Assembly (NCBI GenBank): GCA_005888335.1
Contig: VAWY01000089.1
Span: 1 to 49,336 of the forward strand
From: Actinomycetota bacterium
Lineage (GTDB): Bacteria > Actinomycetota > Thermoleophilia > Solirubrobacterales > Solirubrobacteraceae
Length of the DNA: 49,336 nt
Direction: 5' to 3'
Shown here: in pieces, positions 7,208 through 16,442 of the stretch
Layout of the letters: each line of letters opens with the position of its first letter
Numbering within the stretch: the first letter of the stretch is position 1
The notes under the pieces: generated by a model
Databases searched by the model: none
Seen by the model: the letters and a program-made list of their open reading frames with translations, nothing else
Told to the model about the DNA's origin: nothing
Position numbers and translations under genes: made by a program

Positions 7208-9367
7208 ATGGCCCCGCTCGGCTCCGCGGCGCTCATCTGCGCCCTGATCACCGCCGTCTACGCCACCGCCGCGGCGATCGTCGGCGCGCGCACCGGGCGC
7301 CCCGCGCTCGTCGTCTCGGCGCGCCGCGCCATCCTCTGCGTCGCCGGCCTGACCACGCTGTGCGTCGTCCTGCTCGAGGTGGCCTACGCGCGCTCGGACT
7401 TCAGCCTGGCGCTCGTCGCGAGGAACTCCTCGACCGACACGCCGACCTTCTACAAGCTCACAGCGATGTGGTCGAGCCAGCCGGGCTCGCTGCTGCTGTG
7501 GGCCTTCCTGCTGTCGCTGTACTCGAGCCTGGCGCTGCACGCGACGCGCCGCAAGCTGCGCGAGATCGTGCCGTGGGCGACCGCGACGCTCGGCGTGATC
7601 ACCGCGTTCTTCCTGTCGCTGATGGTCTTCTTCGCCTCGCCGTTCGAGGCCGTCGCCCACCCGGCCGCCGAGGGCGCCGGGCTGAGCCCGCTGCTGCGCA
7701 ACCCGGCGATGATGATCCACCCGCCGATGCTCTACACGGGCTACGTCGGCTTCGCGATCCCGTTCGCCTTCGCGGTCGGCGCGCTGATCAGCCGGCGCAC
7801 GGGCGCCGAGTGGATCCACGCCACCCGGCGCTACACGCTGCTGGCCTGGATGTTCCTGGGCTGCGGGATCATGCTCGGCGCGCTGTGGTCGTACTCCGAG
7901 CTGGGCTGGGGCGGCTACTGGGCGTGGGACCCCGTCGAGAACGCCTCGCTGATGCCGTGGCTGGTCGGCACGGCGTTCCTGCACTCCGGCATGGTCCAGG
8001 AGCGGCGCGGGATGCTGCGCGTCTGGAACGCCTCGCTGGTCATGGGCGCGTTCATCCTGTCGCTGGTCGGGACGTTCCTCGTGCGCTCGGGGATCCTGCA
8101 GTCGATCCACGCGTTCGGCGCCTCGACGCTCGGCATCCCCTTCGTGCTCTTCATCGCCGCGATGACGCTCGGCTCGGTCGCGCTCGTCGTCGCGCGCCGC
8201 GACAGCCTGCGCTCGACGCACCGGCTGGACTCGCTGCTCAGCCGCGAGGCGGTCTTCCTGCTCAACAACCTCGTCCTCGTCGGGCTGTGCTTCGTGATCT
8301 TCTGGGGCACGTTCTTCCCGCTGATCTCCGAGCTGGCGACGGGGACGAAGGCGAGCGTCGGGCCGCCGTGGTTCAACCGCTACACGGTGCCGCTGGCGCT
8401 CGTGCTCGTGCTGCTGACCGCCGTCGGGCCGATGCTGGCGTGGCGGCGCACGACCGCGGCGCGCCTCGGGCGCGTGCTGCGCTGGCCGCTGATCGCCGCC
8501 GCGGGCGCCGTCACCATCCTCGTCGCGGCCACGCCGGCGGCCTCGAGCGCGACCTCGCTGATCATGTTCGCCGGCGTCGCGCTCGTCCTCGCCGCGGTCA
8601 CCCGCGAGCTCGTCCACGGCGCCCGGGCCCGCCGCTCGGCGACCGGCGAGGCGCTCCCGCTCGCCGCCGTCCGGCTGGTCGGGCGCAACCGCCGCCGCTA
8701 CGGCGGCTACCTGGTGCACGCCGGCATGGCGCTGCTCTTCCTGGGGATCGCGGCGTCGTCGGCCTTCGTCAACCAGCACGACGTGCGCCTCAAGCCCGGT
8801 CAGACCAAGCAGGTGGGCGGCTCGACGGTCACCTACCGCAAGTCCATCGTGCGCGTCTTCGACGACCCCTCCGGCACGGGCGCGGCGCTGAGCTTCGGCA
8901 CGGTCCTCGACGTCCGCCGGGGCGGCAAGCACATGGTGTTCCGCCCGGCGCACAACCTCTATCCCTCGGCCGACCCCGCGGCCGGCAAGTTCTCGCGCTT
9001 CTTCGACGGCGAGAACACCAGCGAGGTCGCCCTGCGCTGGGGCCTGCGCCGCGACGTCTGGACGGCGGTGCAGCCCGACCTCACCATCCTGCAGCGTCCC
9101 GTCGCGATGGCCGACGCGAAGTTCGGCAAGTCCGACGCGCAGACGCAGGCGACGATCATCCGCGCGCTGGCCCAGATGTACGAGGCGCGCGGGCCCGCCG
9201 CAACGTTCCGCGTGATCGTCTTCCCGTTCGTCGCCTGGATCTGGCTCGGCGGCGCTCTGCTCCTGCTCGGCGCGCTGATCGCCCTGCGCCGGCCGCCGAC
9301 GGCGAAGCGCGAGCGCGCCCGCACGCCCGCCCCTGTCCGCCGCGAACTGGCCCGCCAGCCGGCCTGA
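7208..9367 (+). CDS. ccmF: CcmF heme lyase / cytochrome c synthase subunit
   Basis: 719 residues with many transmembrane helices. The WWD heme-handling motif WGGYWAWDPVENASLMPWL is at about residues 232-250, and family blocks such as MLYTGYVGFAIPFAFA and NRRRYGGYLVHAGMALLFLG are present. A large extracytoplasmic domain (about 520-675) precedes the last helix. CcmF, with CcmH/I, attaches heme to CxxCH apocytochromes; the di-heme peroxidase at 431-2632 is an obvious local substrate. It starts at the base after the ccmE stop. No ccmA, ccmB, ccmG or ccmH is in the window. Confidence 0.97.
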   Translation: MAPLGSAALICALITAVYATAAAIVGARTGRPALVVSARRAILCVAGLTTLCVVLLEVAYARSDFSLALVARNSSTDTPTFYKLTAMWSSQPGSLLLWAFLLSLYSSLALHATRRKLREIVPWATATLGVITAFFLSLMVFFASPFEAVAHPAAEGAGLSPLLRNPAMMIHPPMLYTGYVGFAIPFAFAVGALISRRTGAEWIHATRRYTLLAWMFLGCGIMLGALWSYSELGWGGYWAWDPVENASLMPWLVGTAFLHSGMVQERRGMLRVWNASLVMGAFILSLVGTFLVRSGILQSIHAFGASTLGIPFVLFIAAMTLGSVALVVARRDSLRSTHRLDSLLSREAVFLLNNLVLVGLCFVIFWGTFFPLISELATGTKASVGPPWFNRYTVPLALVLVLLTAVGPMLAWRRTTAARLGRVLRWPLIAAAGAVTILVAATPAASSATSLIMFAGVALVLAAVTRELVHGARARRSATGEALPLAAVRLVGRNRRRYGGYLVHAGMALLFLGIAASSAFVNQHDVRLKPGQTKQVGGSTVTYRKSIVRVFDDPSGTGAALSFGTVLDVRRGGKHMVFRPAHNLYPSADPAAGKFSRFFDGENTSEVALRWGLRRDVWTAVQPDLTILQRPVAMADAKFGKSDAQTQATIIRALAQMYEARGPAATFRVIVFPFVAWIWLGGALLLLGALIALRRPPTAKRERARTPAPVRRELARQPA

Positions 9368-9375
9368 GGAAGACC

Positions 9376-9645
9376 ATGGAGCTCCTTCTCGCCCTCACCG
9401 CCCTGCTCTGCCTCGTCACGCTCGCGGTCACCGCACCGCTGAGCCGTCCCGCCGCGGCGGCCGCCGAGGCCGACGACCGCCGCGCCGAGCTCGAGGCGGC
9501 CAAGGACGCCAAGTACCGCGAGATACGCGACGCCCGGCTGGACTTCCGGCTGGGCAAGGTCTCGGCCGCCGACCACGAGGCGACCGAGCGCGAGCTCCAG
9601 TCCCAGGCGCTGGCGATCCTCGACGAGCTCGACGACCTGCGCTGA
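9376..9645 (+). CDS. Small CcmI-like membrane protein
   Basis: 89 residues: an N-terminal transmembrane helix (LLLALTALLCLVTLAVTAPL), then a charged coiled-coil-like segment (RAELEAAKDAKYREIRDARL, LDFRLGKVSAADH, ELQSQALAILDELDDL). This matches the N-terminal membrane and helical part of CcmI/CycH without the TPR domain. CcmI helps present apocytochrome to CcmF/H. It lies 8 nt after ccmF with GAGGAAGA as ribosome site, so it is the third gene of ccmE-ccmF-ccmI. The name is by resemblance and context. Confidence 0.75.
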   Translation: MELLLALTALLCLVTLAVTAPLSRPAAAAAEADDRRAELEAAKDAKYREIRDARLDFRLGKVSAADHEATERELQSQALAILDELDDLR

Positions 9646-9650
9646 AAACC

Positions 9651-9670
9651 GGTTGCACGAACGTGCAATC
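9651..9670. promoter_or_regulatory. 20-bp palindromic putative operator before the OmpR-type regulator (copy 2)
   Basis: GGTTGCACG (9651-9659), AA, CGTGCAATC (9662-9670); one mismatch between arms and an uninterrupted core TTGCACG-AA-CGTGCAA. It shares the pattern GGTTGCAnGAACnTGC with the ccmC/ccmE element at 6705-6724. Its position, between ccmI-like and the regulator gene, fits autoregulation. Confidence 0.5.
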
Positions 9671-9701
9671 CGCGAGCGACGTTCTCTCCTACACCTGCGC
9701 G

Positions 9702-10424
<723 letters not shown>

Positions 10425-10428
10425 GACG

Positions 10429-11598
10429 ATGTCGCGGCTGAGCGTCGGCGCTCGCCTGACCGTCGTGATGACGCTCATCGCCATCGCGGCCGTGCTCGTC
10501 TCGGTCGGCCTGGCGTCGCGCAGCGTCGACGGCAGCCTGAACCGCTTCGCGGAGGTGCAGAACCGCGTCGAGGTCGCCGGCCCCGCGCTGAAGGAGCGCG
10601 TGCCGCCGGAGGTGCTCAGCGCGGAGGACAGCTTCATCGACGCGCGGCTCGGCAACGTGCGAATGCTCGGCCTCGGCCTGGCCCTCGTCTTCGCGCTGGC
10701 CTCCGCCGGCCTGGTCACCGTGACGCTCGTGCGCCCGCTGCGCCGGCTCACCGCCGCGACCGACCGCATGGGCTCGGGCGACCTGGGCGTGCGCGCCGAG
10801 CTGGGCGGCGGCGTCGAGCTCGCCCGCCTGGGCGCGGCGTTCAACCGCCTCGGTGAGGCGCTGCACCGCGAGGACGAGCTGCGCCGCGCGACCGCCGCGG
10901 ACATCGCCCACGAGCTGCGTACGCCGGTGACGGGCATCCTGGCCCGCATCGAGGCCGCGCAGGACGGCGTCATGCCCGACCCGCACGCCAACCTCGCCGC
11001 GATGCACGAGGAGACGCTGCGCCTCGCACGGCTCATCGAGGACGTCGGCCAGCTCGCCGACGCGCAGAAGCCCGCGCTGCTGATCGACAAGGCGCGCGTC
11101 GACCTCGCCGACGTGGCCCGCGCGCGCGCCGAGGCGCGCGCCGACTTCTTCCGCGCGAAGGGCATCGAGTTCGTCCACGACGTCGCGACCGCCCCCGTCC
11201 ACGGCGACCCCAGTCGGCTCGAGCAGGTCGTCGAGAACCTGCTGTCCAACGCGCTGCGCTACACCGACCCGGGCGGGTCGGTGCAGCTGAGGGTGCGCGC
11301 CGACCGCGACCACGCGCTGCTCGAGGTCTCCGACACCGGCATCGGCATCGCGCCCGAGGACCAGGGTCGCGTGTTCGACCGCTTCTGGCGCAGCGACCGC
11401 TCGCGCTCGCGCGCCACCGGCGGCGCGGGCATCGGGCTCGCCGTCGTGCGCGAGCTCGTCGAGGCCCACGACGGCGACGTCACGCTGGAAAGCACGCCGG
11501 GCCGCGGCACGCGGTTCCGCGTCCGGCTCCCCGCGCTGCGGCGGGAGCGAGTGCCTGTCCCCACACGGGGACGTGCACTAGCCTCCCCCGCCCAATGA
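10429..11598 (+). CDS. Sensor histidine kinase (partner of the OmpR-type regulator)
   Basis: 389 residues. Two transmembrane helices (about 10-30 and 78-100) flank a ~45-residue external loop, short for a ligand-binding sensor domain. HAMP follows (about 101-155), then the H box with phospho-acceptor His161 ([12 protein letters not shown]). The ATPase domain has the N box [18 protein letters not shown]1 [13 protein letters not shown] box [13 protein letters not shown] and G2 [19 protein letters not shown]. It autophosphorylates and passes phosphate to the regulator four bases upstream. The small external loop suggests it senses the membrane or an intramembrane cue. The stop overlaps the accD ATG by 4 bp, although accD also seems to have its own promoter. 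Confidence 0.94.
   Translation: MSRLSVGARLTVVMTLIAIAAVLVSVGLASRSVDGSLNRFAEVQNRVEVAGPALKERVPPEVLSAEDSFIDARLGNVRMLGLGLALVFALASAGLVTVTLVRPLRRLTAATDRMGSGDLGVRAELGGGVELARLGAAFNRLGEALHREDELRRATAADIAHELRTPVTGILARIEAAQDGVMPDPHANLAAMHEETLRLARLIEDVGQLADAQKPALLIDKARVDLADVARARAEARADFFRAKGIEFVHDVATAPVHGDPSRLEQVVENLLSNALRYTDPGGSVQLRVRADRDHALLEVSDTGIGIAPEDQGRVFDRFWRSDRSRSRATGGAGIGLAVVRELVEAHDGDVTLESTPGRGTRFRVRLPALRRERVPVPTRGRALASPAQ
11551..11578. promoter_or_regulatory. 28-bp interrupted palindrome abutting the carboxylase beta-chain promoter
   Basis: GTGC-CT-GTCCCC (11551-11562), spacer ACAC, GGGGAC-GT-GCAC (11567-11578); 10 of 12 positions in the arms pair. It covers the expected -35 region and touches the -10-like TAGCCT at 11579. 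It sits inside the 3' end of the kinase gene. It is a candidate operator for a lipid- or acyl-CoA-responsive repressor. Confidence 0.5.
11579..11584 (+). promoter_or_regulatory. -10-like TAGCCT 10 nt before the carboxylase beta-chain start
   Basis: TAGCCT fits the actinobacterial TANNNT -10 pattern. It ends 10 nt before ATG 11595, implying a very short or absent leader; no Shine-Dalgarno site is seen. Confidence 0.5.
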
Positions 11599-13166
11599 CG
11601 CACCGCGCCCGCTCGCCCGAGAGCTACGAAGAGAAGCTCGCCGTCCTCGAGGAGCTGCGCCTCGCCGCCGCGCACTCGTCGCCCGAGGCCGAGTCCAAGC
11701 AGCACGCGAAGGGCAAGTACACGGCCCGCGAGCGCGTCGAGAAGTTGCTCGACCCCGGCTCGTTCCAGGAGCTCGACACGTTCGTGCGCCACCGGACCTA
11801 CGAGTTCGACATGCAGAGGAACCGGCCGTGGGGCGACGCGGTGGTCATCGGGCACGGCACGATCGAGGGGCGGCGCGTCTGCGTCTTCTCCCAGGACTTC
11901 ACCGTCTTCGGCGGCTCGCTCGGCGAGGTCATGGGCGAGAAGATGTGCAAGATCATGGACCTGGCGGCCAAGATCGGCTGCCCGGTCATCGGGATCAACG
12001 ACTCGGGCGGCGCGCGCATCCAGGAGGGCGTCGTCTCGCTCGGCGCCTACGGCGACGTCTTCGTGCGCAACGTCAAGTGCTCGGGCGTCATCCCGCAGAT
12101 CAGCCTGATCATGGGCCCGTGCGCAGGCGGCGCGGTCTACTCGCCGGCGATCACCGACTTCATCTTCATGGTGAAGGAGACCTCGCACATGTTCATCACG
12201 GGCCCCGACGTGATCAAGACGGTGACGGGCGAGGAGGTCGACTTCGAGTCGCTCGGCGGCGCGATGGCGCACAACACGAAGTCGGGCGTCGCCCACCTGG
12301 CCGCCGACGACGAGGACCAGTGCCTCGAGGACACGCGCTACCTGCTGTCCTTCCTGCCCCAGAACAACCTCGAGATGCCGCCGCGCGTGCTGCCGACCGA
12401 CGACCCGATGCGCATGGACGAGGCGCTCAACACGGTCGCCCCCGCCGACCCGACCAAGCCCTACGACATGCGCGACGTCGTGCGGCTCGTGGTCGACGAC
12501 GGGGAGTTCTTCGAGATCCACGAGCACTACGCGCGCAACATCGTCTGCGGCTTCGCGCGCCTGGACGGCTACGCGGTCGGCGTCGTCGGCAACCAGCCCA
12601 ACTTCATCGCCGGCGTGCTCGACATCGACGCGAGCGCCAAGGCCGCGCGCTTCGTGCGCACGTGCGACGCGTTCAACATCCCGCTGCTGACGTTCTGCGA
12701 CGTGCCCGGCTTCCTGCCCGGCACCTCGCAGGAGTGGGGCGGCATCATCCGCCACGGCGCCAAGCTGCTGTACGCGTTCACCGAGGCGACGGTCCCCAAG
12801 ATCACCGTCGTCACGCGCAAGGCCTACGGCGGGGCCTACGACGTCATGGCGTCCAAGCACCTGCTCGCCGACTTCAACTTCGCCTGGCCGACGGCGGAGG
12901 TCGCCGTCATGGGCCCCGAGGGCGCGGTCAACATCATCTACCGGCGCGACATCGCCAAGTCGCCCACGCCCGACGAGCGCCGCCAGAAGCTCATCGCCGA
13001 CTACAAGGCGCGCTTCGCCAACCCGTACACGGCGGCCGAGCGCGGCTACATCGACGATGTGATCGTGCCCCACGAGACGCGCCCGAAGGTCGTCACCGCG
13101 CTGCACACGCTGCTGACCAAGCGCGACCCGGGCCCCAAGCGCAAGCACGGCAACATCCCGCTCTGA
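11595..13166 (+). CDS. Acyl-CoA (acetyl/propionyl-CoA) carboxylase carboxyltransferase beta chain
   Basis: 523 residues, matching PccB/AccD5-type carboxyltransferases. It transfers CO2 from carboxybiotin to acetyl- or propionyl-CoA, giving malonyl- or methylmalonyl-CoA. The N-half has [38 protein letters not shown] and the crotonase-fold oxyanion loop in [14 protein letters not shown] and [12 protein letters not shown]. The C-half has [20 protein letters not shown] and [11 protein letters not shown]. The biotin-bearing alpha chain (42875-44656) and an epsilon-like subunit (17443-17670) are elsewhere in the window, so the enzyme is encoded at three separate sites. Acetyl versus propionyl preference cannot be told by eye. 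Confidence 0.96.
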   Translation: MTHRARSPESYEEKLAVLEELRLAAAHSSPEAESKQHAKGKYTARERVEKLLDPGSFQELDTFVRHRTYEFDMQRNRPWGDAVVIGHGTIEGRRVCVFSQDFTVFGGSLGEVMGEKMCKIMDLAAKIGCPVIGINDSGGARIQEGVVSLGAYGDVFVRNVKCSGVIPQISLIMGPCAGGAVYSPAITDFIFMVKETSHMFITGPDVIKTVTGEEVDFESLGGAMAHNTKSGVAHLAADDEDQCLEDTRYLLSFLPQNNLEMPPRVLPTDDPMRMDEALNTVAPADPTKPYDMRDVVRLVVDDGEFFEIHEHYARNIVCGFARLDGYAVGVVGNQPNFIAGVLDIDASAKAARFVRTCDAFNIPLLTFCDVPGFLPGTSQEWGGIIRHGAKLLYAFTEATVPKITVVTRKAYGGAYDVMASKHLLADFNFAWPTAEVAVMGPEGAVNIIYRRDIAKSPTPDERRQKLIADYKARFANPYTAAERGYIDDVIVPHETRPKVVTALHTLLTKRDPGPKRKHGNIPL

Positions 13167-13531
13167 CCGAGAAGCCCAGCCTCGTCGACCGCCTGCGCGA
13201 CCAGCGAGAGCGCCACCTGCAGCGGCCGCGGGTCGTCCGCGCGCTGTTCGTCGTCGCCGGCGTCACCGTGGTGCTCGCCGGGCTGGCGATGCTCGTCCTC
13301 CCCGGCCCGGCGGTCGTGGTCATCCCGATCGGGCTGGCGATCCTCTCGCTCGAGTTCACCTGGGCCGAGCGGCTGCTCGAGCGCTCGCTCGAGCAGGCGG
13401 CGAAGGCGAAGCGGACGGCGGCCGAGACGAGCCGGTGGCAGCGCGTCGTGACGGGGGTCGCCGTGGCGCTCGGCGCCGGCGCGCTGATCACCTGGGCGGT
13501 CGTCGGCGACATCCCGCTGCTCCCGGTGTGA
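13163..13531 (+). CDS. PGPGW-family transmembrane protein
   Basis: About 122 residues. After a basic N-terminus ([20 protein letters not shown]), two hydrophobic segments carry the family core [21 protein letters not shown], then [17 protein letters not shown], and a third helix ends the protein. Members are small actinobacterial membrane proteins of unknown role. No ATG, GTG or TTG fits the N-terminus. The likely start is CTG 13163, overlapping the TGA of the carboxylase gene by 4 bp (CTGA), which would make translation coupled. The start is therefore uncertain; the frame and family are clear. Confidence 0.72.
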   Translation: MTEKPSLVDRLRDQRERHLQRPRVVRALFVVAGVTVVLAGLAMLVLPGPAVVVIPIGLAILSLEFTWAERLLERSLEQAAKAKRTAAETSRWQRVVTGVAVALGAGALITWAVVGDIPLLPV

Positions 13532-13612
13532 GCGTCAGCAGGGATTGACTCCGGGTGTCGCATCGCGGCGCGACGGGCAGATATCCGGACGGTCGACCAG
13601 GGAGGAATGCCG

Positions 13613-14029
13613 ATGAACGTCTCTCGCGTCCTGCGGACCGTCGCCGTCGGCGGCGCGTGCGCGCTGGCGGGCAGCGCCGGCGCCGGCATCGCCGGAACCG
13701 ACGCCCACCAGGGCCGCCACCACGGCCAGTTCGGGCGCGCCGCGCGCGCCCCCGTCCACGCCGAGCTCGTGCTGCCCGACCGCCAGGGCGGCTTTCGCAC
13801 GGTGACCCTCGACCGCGGCAGCGTCGACTCGGTCTCGGGCGACCAGCTGACCATCAAGGAGGGCACGCCCACGGCGACCTACAAGACCATCACGCTGACG
13901 ATCCCCGCCGACGCCAAGGTGCGGCGCAACCACGACAGCGGCCAGCTGTCGGACCTGCAGCAGGGCGACCTCGTCTGGGTGCTGCAGTCCGGCTCCAAGA
14001 CGTTCGTCAAGGCGGTCAGCCCCCGCTGA
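13613..14029 (+). CDS. Small secreted protein of unknown function
   Basis: 138 residues from ATG 13613, preceded by GGGAGGA and 6 nt; the in-frame ATG at 13607 overlaps that ribosome site and is less likely. The N-terminus is a signal peptide (RVLRTVAVGGACALAGSAGAGIAG). A His/Arg-rich stretch follows, then a beta-rich domain (VTLDRGSVDSVSGDQLTIKE, TITLTIPADAKVRRN, LQQGDLVWVLQSGSKTFVKA). This resembles DUF5666-type small OB-like domains found in envelope proteins. The 81-bp upstream gap contains TTGACT at 13545-13550, a possible -35 box. It overlaps the convergent AlkZ-like gene by 14 bp. Function unknown. Confidence 0.72.
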   Translation: MNVSRVLRTVAVGGACALAGSAGAGIAGTDAHQGRHHGQFGRAARAPVHAELVLPDRQGGFRTVTLDRGSVDSVSGDQLTIKEGTPTATYKTITLTIPADAKVRRNHDSGQLSDLQQGDLVWVLQSGSKTFVKAVSPR

Positions 14030-15053
14030 ACCGCGCGACGTCCTCGATCTCGGCGCGGAAGGCGGTCTCTTCGATCGGGCCGAACGGCTCGAGCTCGACA
14101 CGGCGCCGCGCGCTCCACGTCCCCACGACGAGGCCGTCGATCGTCGCCACCGCGCGCAGCACGCCCCCGCCGGGGTGCACCCGGCGGGCGTGCTCGGCGG
14201 GGACAGCGAACGACCGGTCCTTCCAGCCGAGCAGATAGGGGTCGAAGGCGGCGAGGAGCCGCGGCGGGATCGAGTCGGGCGCCGGCTCGCGCGCCGTGAG
14301 ATCGACCAGCTCGCCATCGACCTCGAGCAGCTCGCCCGCGATCGCGGTCAGGCCCGCGCGCGCATCGCGCACCGGCAGGCCCGACCAGGCGGCGAGGTCG
14401 GCCGCGGTGGCGGGGCCGTGGGCGGTCAGGTAGCGGCGCGCGAGCTCGGCGAGCGCACGCTCGGGGTCGACCGGCCCCGGCAGTGGCGCGCCGAGCCAGT
14501 CGCGCGCGAGGACGAAGCGCTGCTCGCCCGCGAGGACGGCGACGCCGCGCAGCGCGGCGAGCATGAGCAGATGCGGCGTGGCCTGGCCCTCCGTGCGGAT
14601 GCCGCGGGCGGCGATCCGCTCGGCGAGGGCGGCACGCGTGAGCGGCCCCTCGTCGGCCAGCGCGCGCTCGATCACGGTCACGGCGCGGTCCGCGTCATCG
14701 GGTGCGACGCCTTCCTGCCCCAGCCTCCGCCGGCTCGTAGCGAACCTCGTCGGCGCGGTCAGGGCCAGCAGCCACGGGTAGTCCTCGGCGCAGACGAGGT
14801 GCAGCGTGCCGCGACACAGCCAGCCGACGACCAGTGACCGGTCGCCGGCCAGCGCCCCGTCGACGCCGGCCGCGGTGAGCGGCGCGCTGCTGCGCGCGCG
14901 CAGCGCCAGCCGCGCCGCCCGCAGGTCCTGGGCCTGCACGGCCAGCAGCCGCCGCACGACCTCCTCGGGCGTGGCCGGCAACGGCGCGTCGAGGAGCTGC
15001 GCCCCCGCTCGGAGCAGCCGCAGCGACCGGGGGGCGGGAGGGCTCAGGGACAT
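14016..15053 (-). CDS. Winged-helix DNA-binding protein of the AlkZ/YcaQ (HTH_42) family
   Basis: 345 residues from ATG 15053. The family signature is clear: RRLLAVQAQDLRAARLALRA contains the Q-x-Q catalytic motif (Gln40, Gln42) of AlkZ-type DNA glycosylases, and WLCRGTLHLVCAEDYPWL is the next conserved block. Later blocks are LLAAFDPYLLGWKDRSF and GGVLRAVATIDGLVVGTWSA. Characterised members (AlkZ, YcaQ) remove bulky alkyl or crosslink lesions from DNA; most relatives are untested. It stands alone, divergent from the phosphoesterase gene over 81 bp and overlapping the secreted-protein gene by 14 bp. Confidence 0.88.
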   Translation of the reverse strand: MSLSPPAPRSLRLLRAGAQLLDAPLPATPEEVVRRLLAVQAQDLRAARLALRARSSAPLTAAGVDGALAGDRSLVVGWLCRGTLHLVCAEDYPWLLALTAPTRFATSRRRLGQEGVAPDDADRAVTVIERALADEGPLTRAALAERIAARGIRTEGQATPHLLMLAALRGVAVLAGEQRFVLARDWLGAPLPGPVDPERALAELARRYLTAHGPATAADLAAWSGLPVRDARAGLTAIAGELLEVDGELVDLTAREPAPDSIPPRLLAAFDPYLLGWKDRSFAVPAEHARRVHPGGGVLRAVATIDGLVVGTWSARRRVELEPFGPIEETAFRAEIEDVARFSGG

Positions 15054-15134
15054 GTTCGGCACCGAAGAGCGCCAAAGATGACTGCAACATGAATGCGCGC
15101 GTCCGGTCGTCGGTGCCCCTGAGACGATCGCCCG

Positions 15135-16427
15135 ATGAAGGCCCTCTCCGTCATCGCCATGTTGATGGCGGGGATCCTGTCCTGGGCGGCCTTGACGAGC
15201 GCGCGCGAGACCAAGCGGCACGCCGCGGTGACCGTCCGGCTGCGTCCGGTCCTCGCCCTCGACGTGGCCGGCACTCGCCGTTGTGTCACCGCGATCGTTC
15301 GGTCTGCGACCGGGAGGCCGGGACGCCACCTTCGCGTCCTGTTCGCGGTGCCCGGGGCCAACAGCGCCCGCACGACCCGCGTCACGGACGTGCGCGGACA
15401 CGCGCGCTTCTGCTTCCGGGGGACGGCCGCGGGCAACGTCGCGATCCGGGCCGTCGTCGACGTCAACGGCGACCGCAGGCCCGAGCGCTCCGAGCCCGCC
15501 GCGGTGGCCACGCAGATCTACTCGGCGCCGGCGCGACCCGCTCCCCCGGCCACCCGGCCCGCGCCGGTGGCGCCTTCGCCCCCGGCCGCCGGCGTGCCCG
15601 TCGGGGCGCCGCCGGCGCTCCAGGGGCCGGAGCCCGTCATCGCCGCCGCCGGCGACATCGCGTCGTCGTCGACCGGCGCGGCGACGACGGCCGCGCTCCT
15701 CGACGCGGTCAATCCGGACGCCGTGCTGGCGCTCGGGGACAACGCCTACAGCGGCGGCAGCCCGATCGAATACGCGACGCGCTACGCGCCCACGTGGGGC
15801 GTGCAGGCCCTGCGGACGCACCCGGTCCCCGGCAACCACGACTACGACACGCCGGGCGCGGCCGGCTACTTCGGGTACTTCGGCGCGGCTGCCGCAGGCG
15901 TCGCCGGCACGGGCTACTACAGCTACGACCTCGGCGCCTGGCACCTCGTCGCGCTCAACAGCAACTGCACCGAGGCGGGTGGCTGCGGCGCCGGCTCGCC
16001 GCAGGAGCAGTGGCTGCGCGGGGACCTCGCGGCGCACCCGGCGGCGTGCACGCTCGCGTACTGGCACCACGCGCGCTTCAGCTCCGGCATGCACGGCAGC
16101 CACACCGCCGTCGAGCCGCTGTGGCAGGCGCTCTACGAGGCCGGCGCCGACGTCATCCTCAACGCGCACGACCACGACTACGAGCGCTTCGCTCCCCAGA
16201 CCCCCACGGGAACGCTCGACGCCGCCGCCGGCCTTCGCGAGTTCGTCGTCGGGACCGGCGGCGGCAGCCACTACACGGTCGGGACCCCGATCGCCAACAG
16301 CGAGGTCACCAACGGCGACACCTTCGGGGTGCTCGAGCTGACGCTGCAGCCGACGGGCTACGACTGGCGCTTCATCCCCGAGGCCGGCAGGACGTTCACC
16401 GACGCCGGCTCGGGCGCCTGCCACTGA
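15135..16427 (+). CDS. Secreted calcineurin-like metallophosphoesterase with N-terminal Ig-like domain
   Basis: 430 residues: signal peptide (about 1-23), an Ig-like beta domain (about 30-130), a Pro/Ala linker (about 132-165), then a calcineurin-type phosphoesterase domain (168-425). All metal-binding motifs are visible: AAGDIA, LGDNAYSGG, PGNHDYD, WHHARF and NAHDHDYERF. The family resembles purple acid phosphatases and alkaline phosphodiesterases; the substrate is unknown. A paralog with the same catalytic core but different accessory domains is at 22978-24738. It is monocistronic, ending 15 bp from the convergent cyclodeaminase-family gene. Confidence 0.92.
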   Translation: MKALSVIAMLMAGILSWAALTSARETKRHAAVTVRLRPVLALDVAGTRRCVTAIVRSATGRPGRHLRVLFAVPGANSARTTRVTDVRGHARFCFRGTAAGNVAIRAVVDVNGDRRPERSEPAAVATQIYSAPARPAPPATRPAPVAPSPPAAGVPVGAPPALQGPEPVIAAAGDIASSSTGAATTAALLDAVNPDAVLALGDNAYSGGSPIEYATRYAPTWGVQALRTHPVPGNHDYDTPGAAGYFGYFGAAAAGVAGTGYYSYDLGAWHLVALNSNCTEAGGCGAGSPQEQWLRGDLAAHPAACTLAYWHHARFSSGMHGSHTAVEPLWQALYEAGADVILNAHDHDYERFAPQTPTGTLDAAAGLREFVVGTGGGSHYTVGTPIANSEVTNGDTFGVLELTLQPTGYDWRFIPEAGRTFTDAGSGACH

Positions 16428-16442
16428 TCGGCTCGCCCGCCG

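Noticed and set aside
5954..8953. 999-codon minus-strand frame covering ccmC and antisense to ccmE/ccmF
   Set aside because: Only the last 243 codons are CcmC; the rest is low-complexity Arg/Gln/Glu/Ala sequence opposite well-supported genes.
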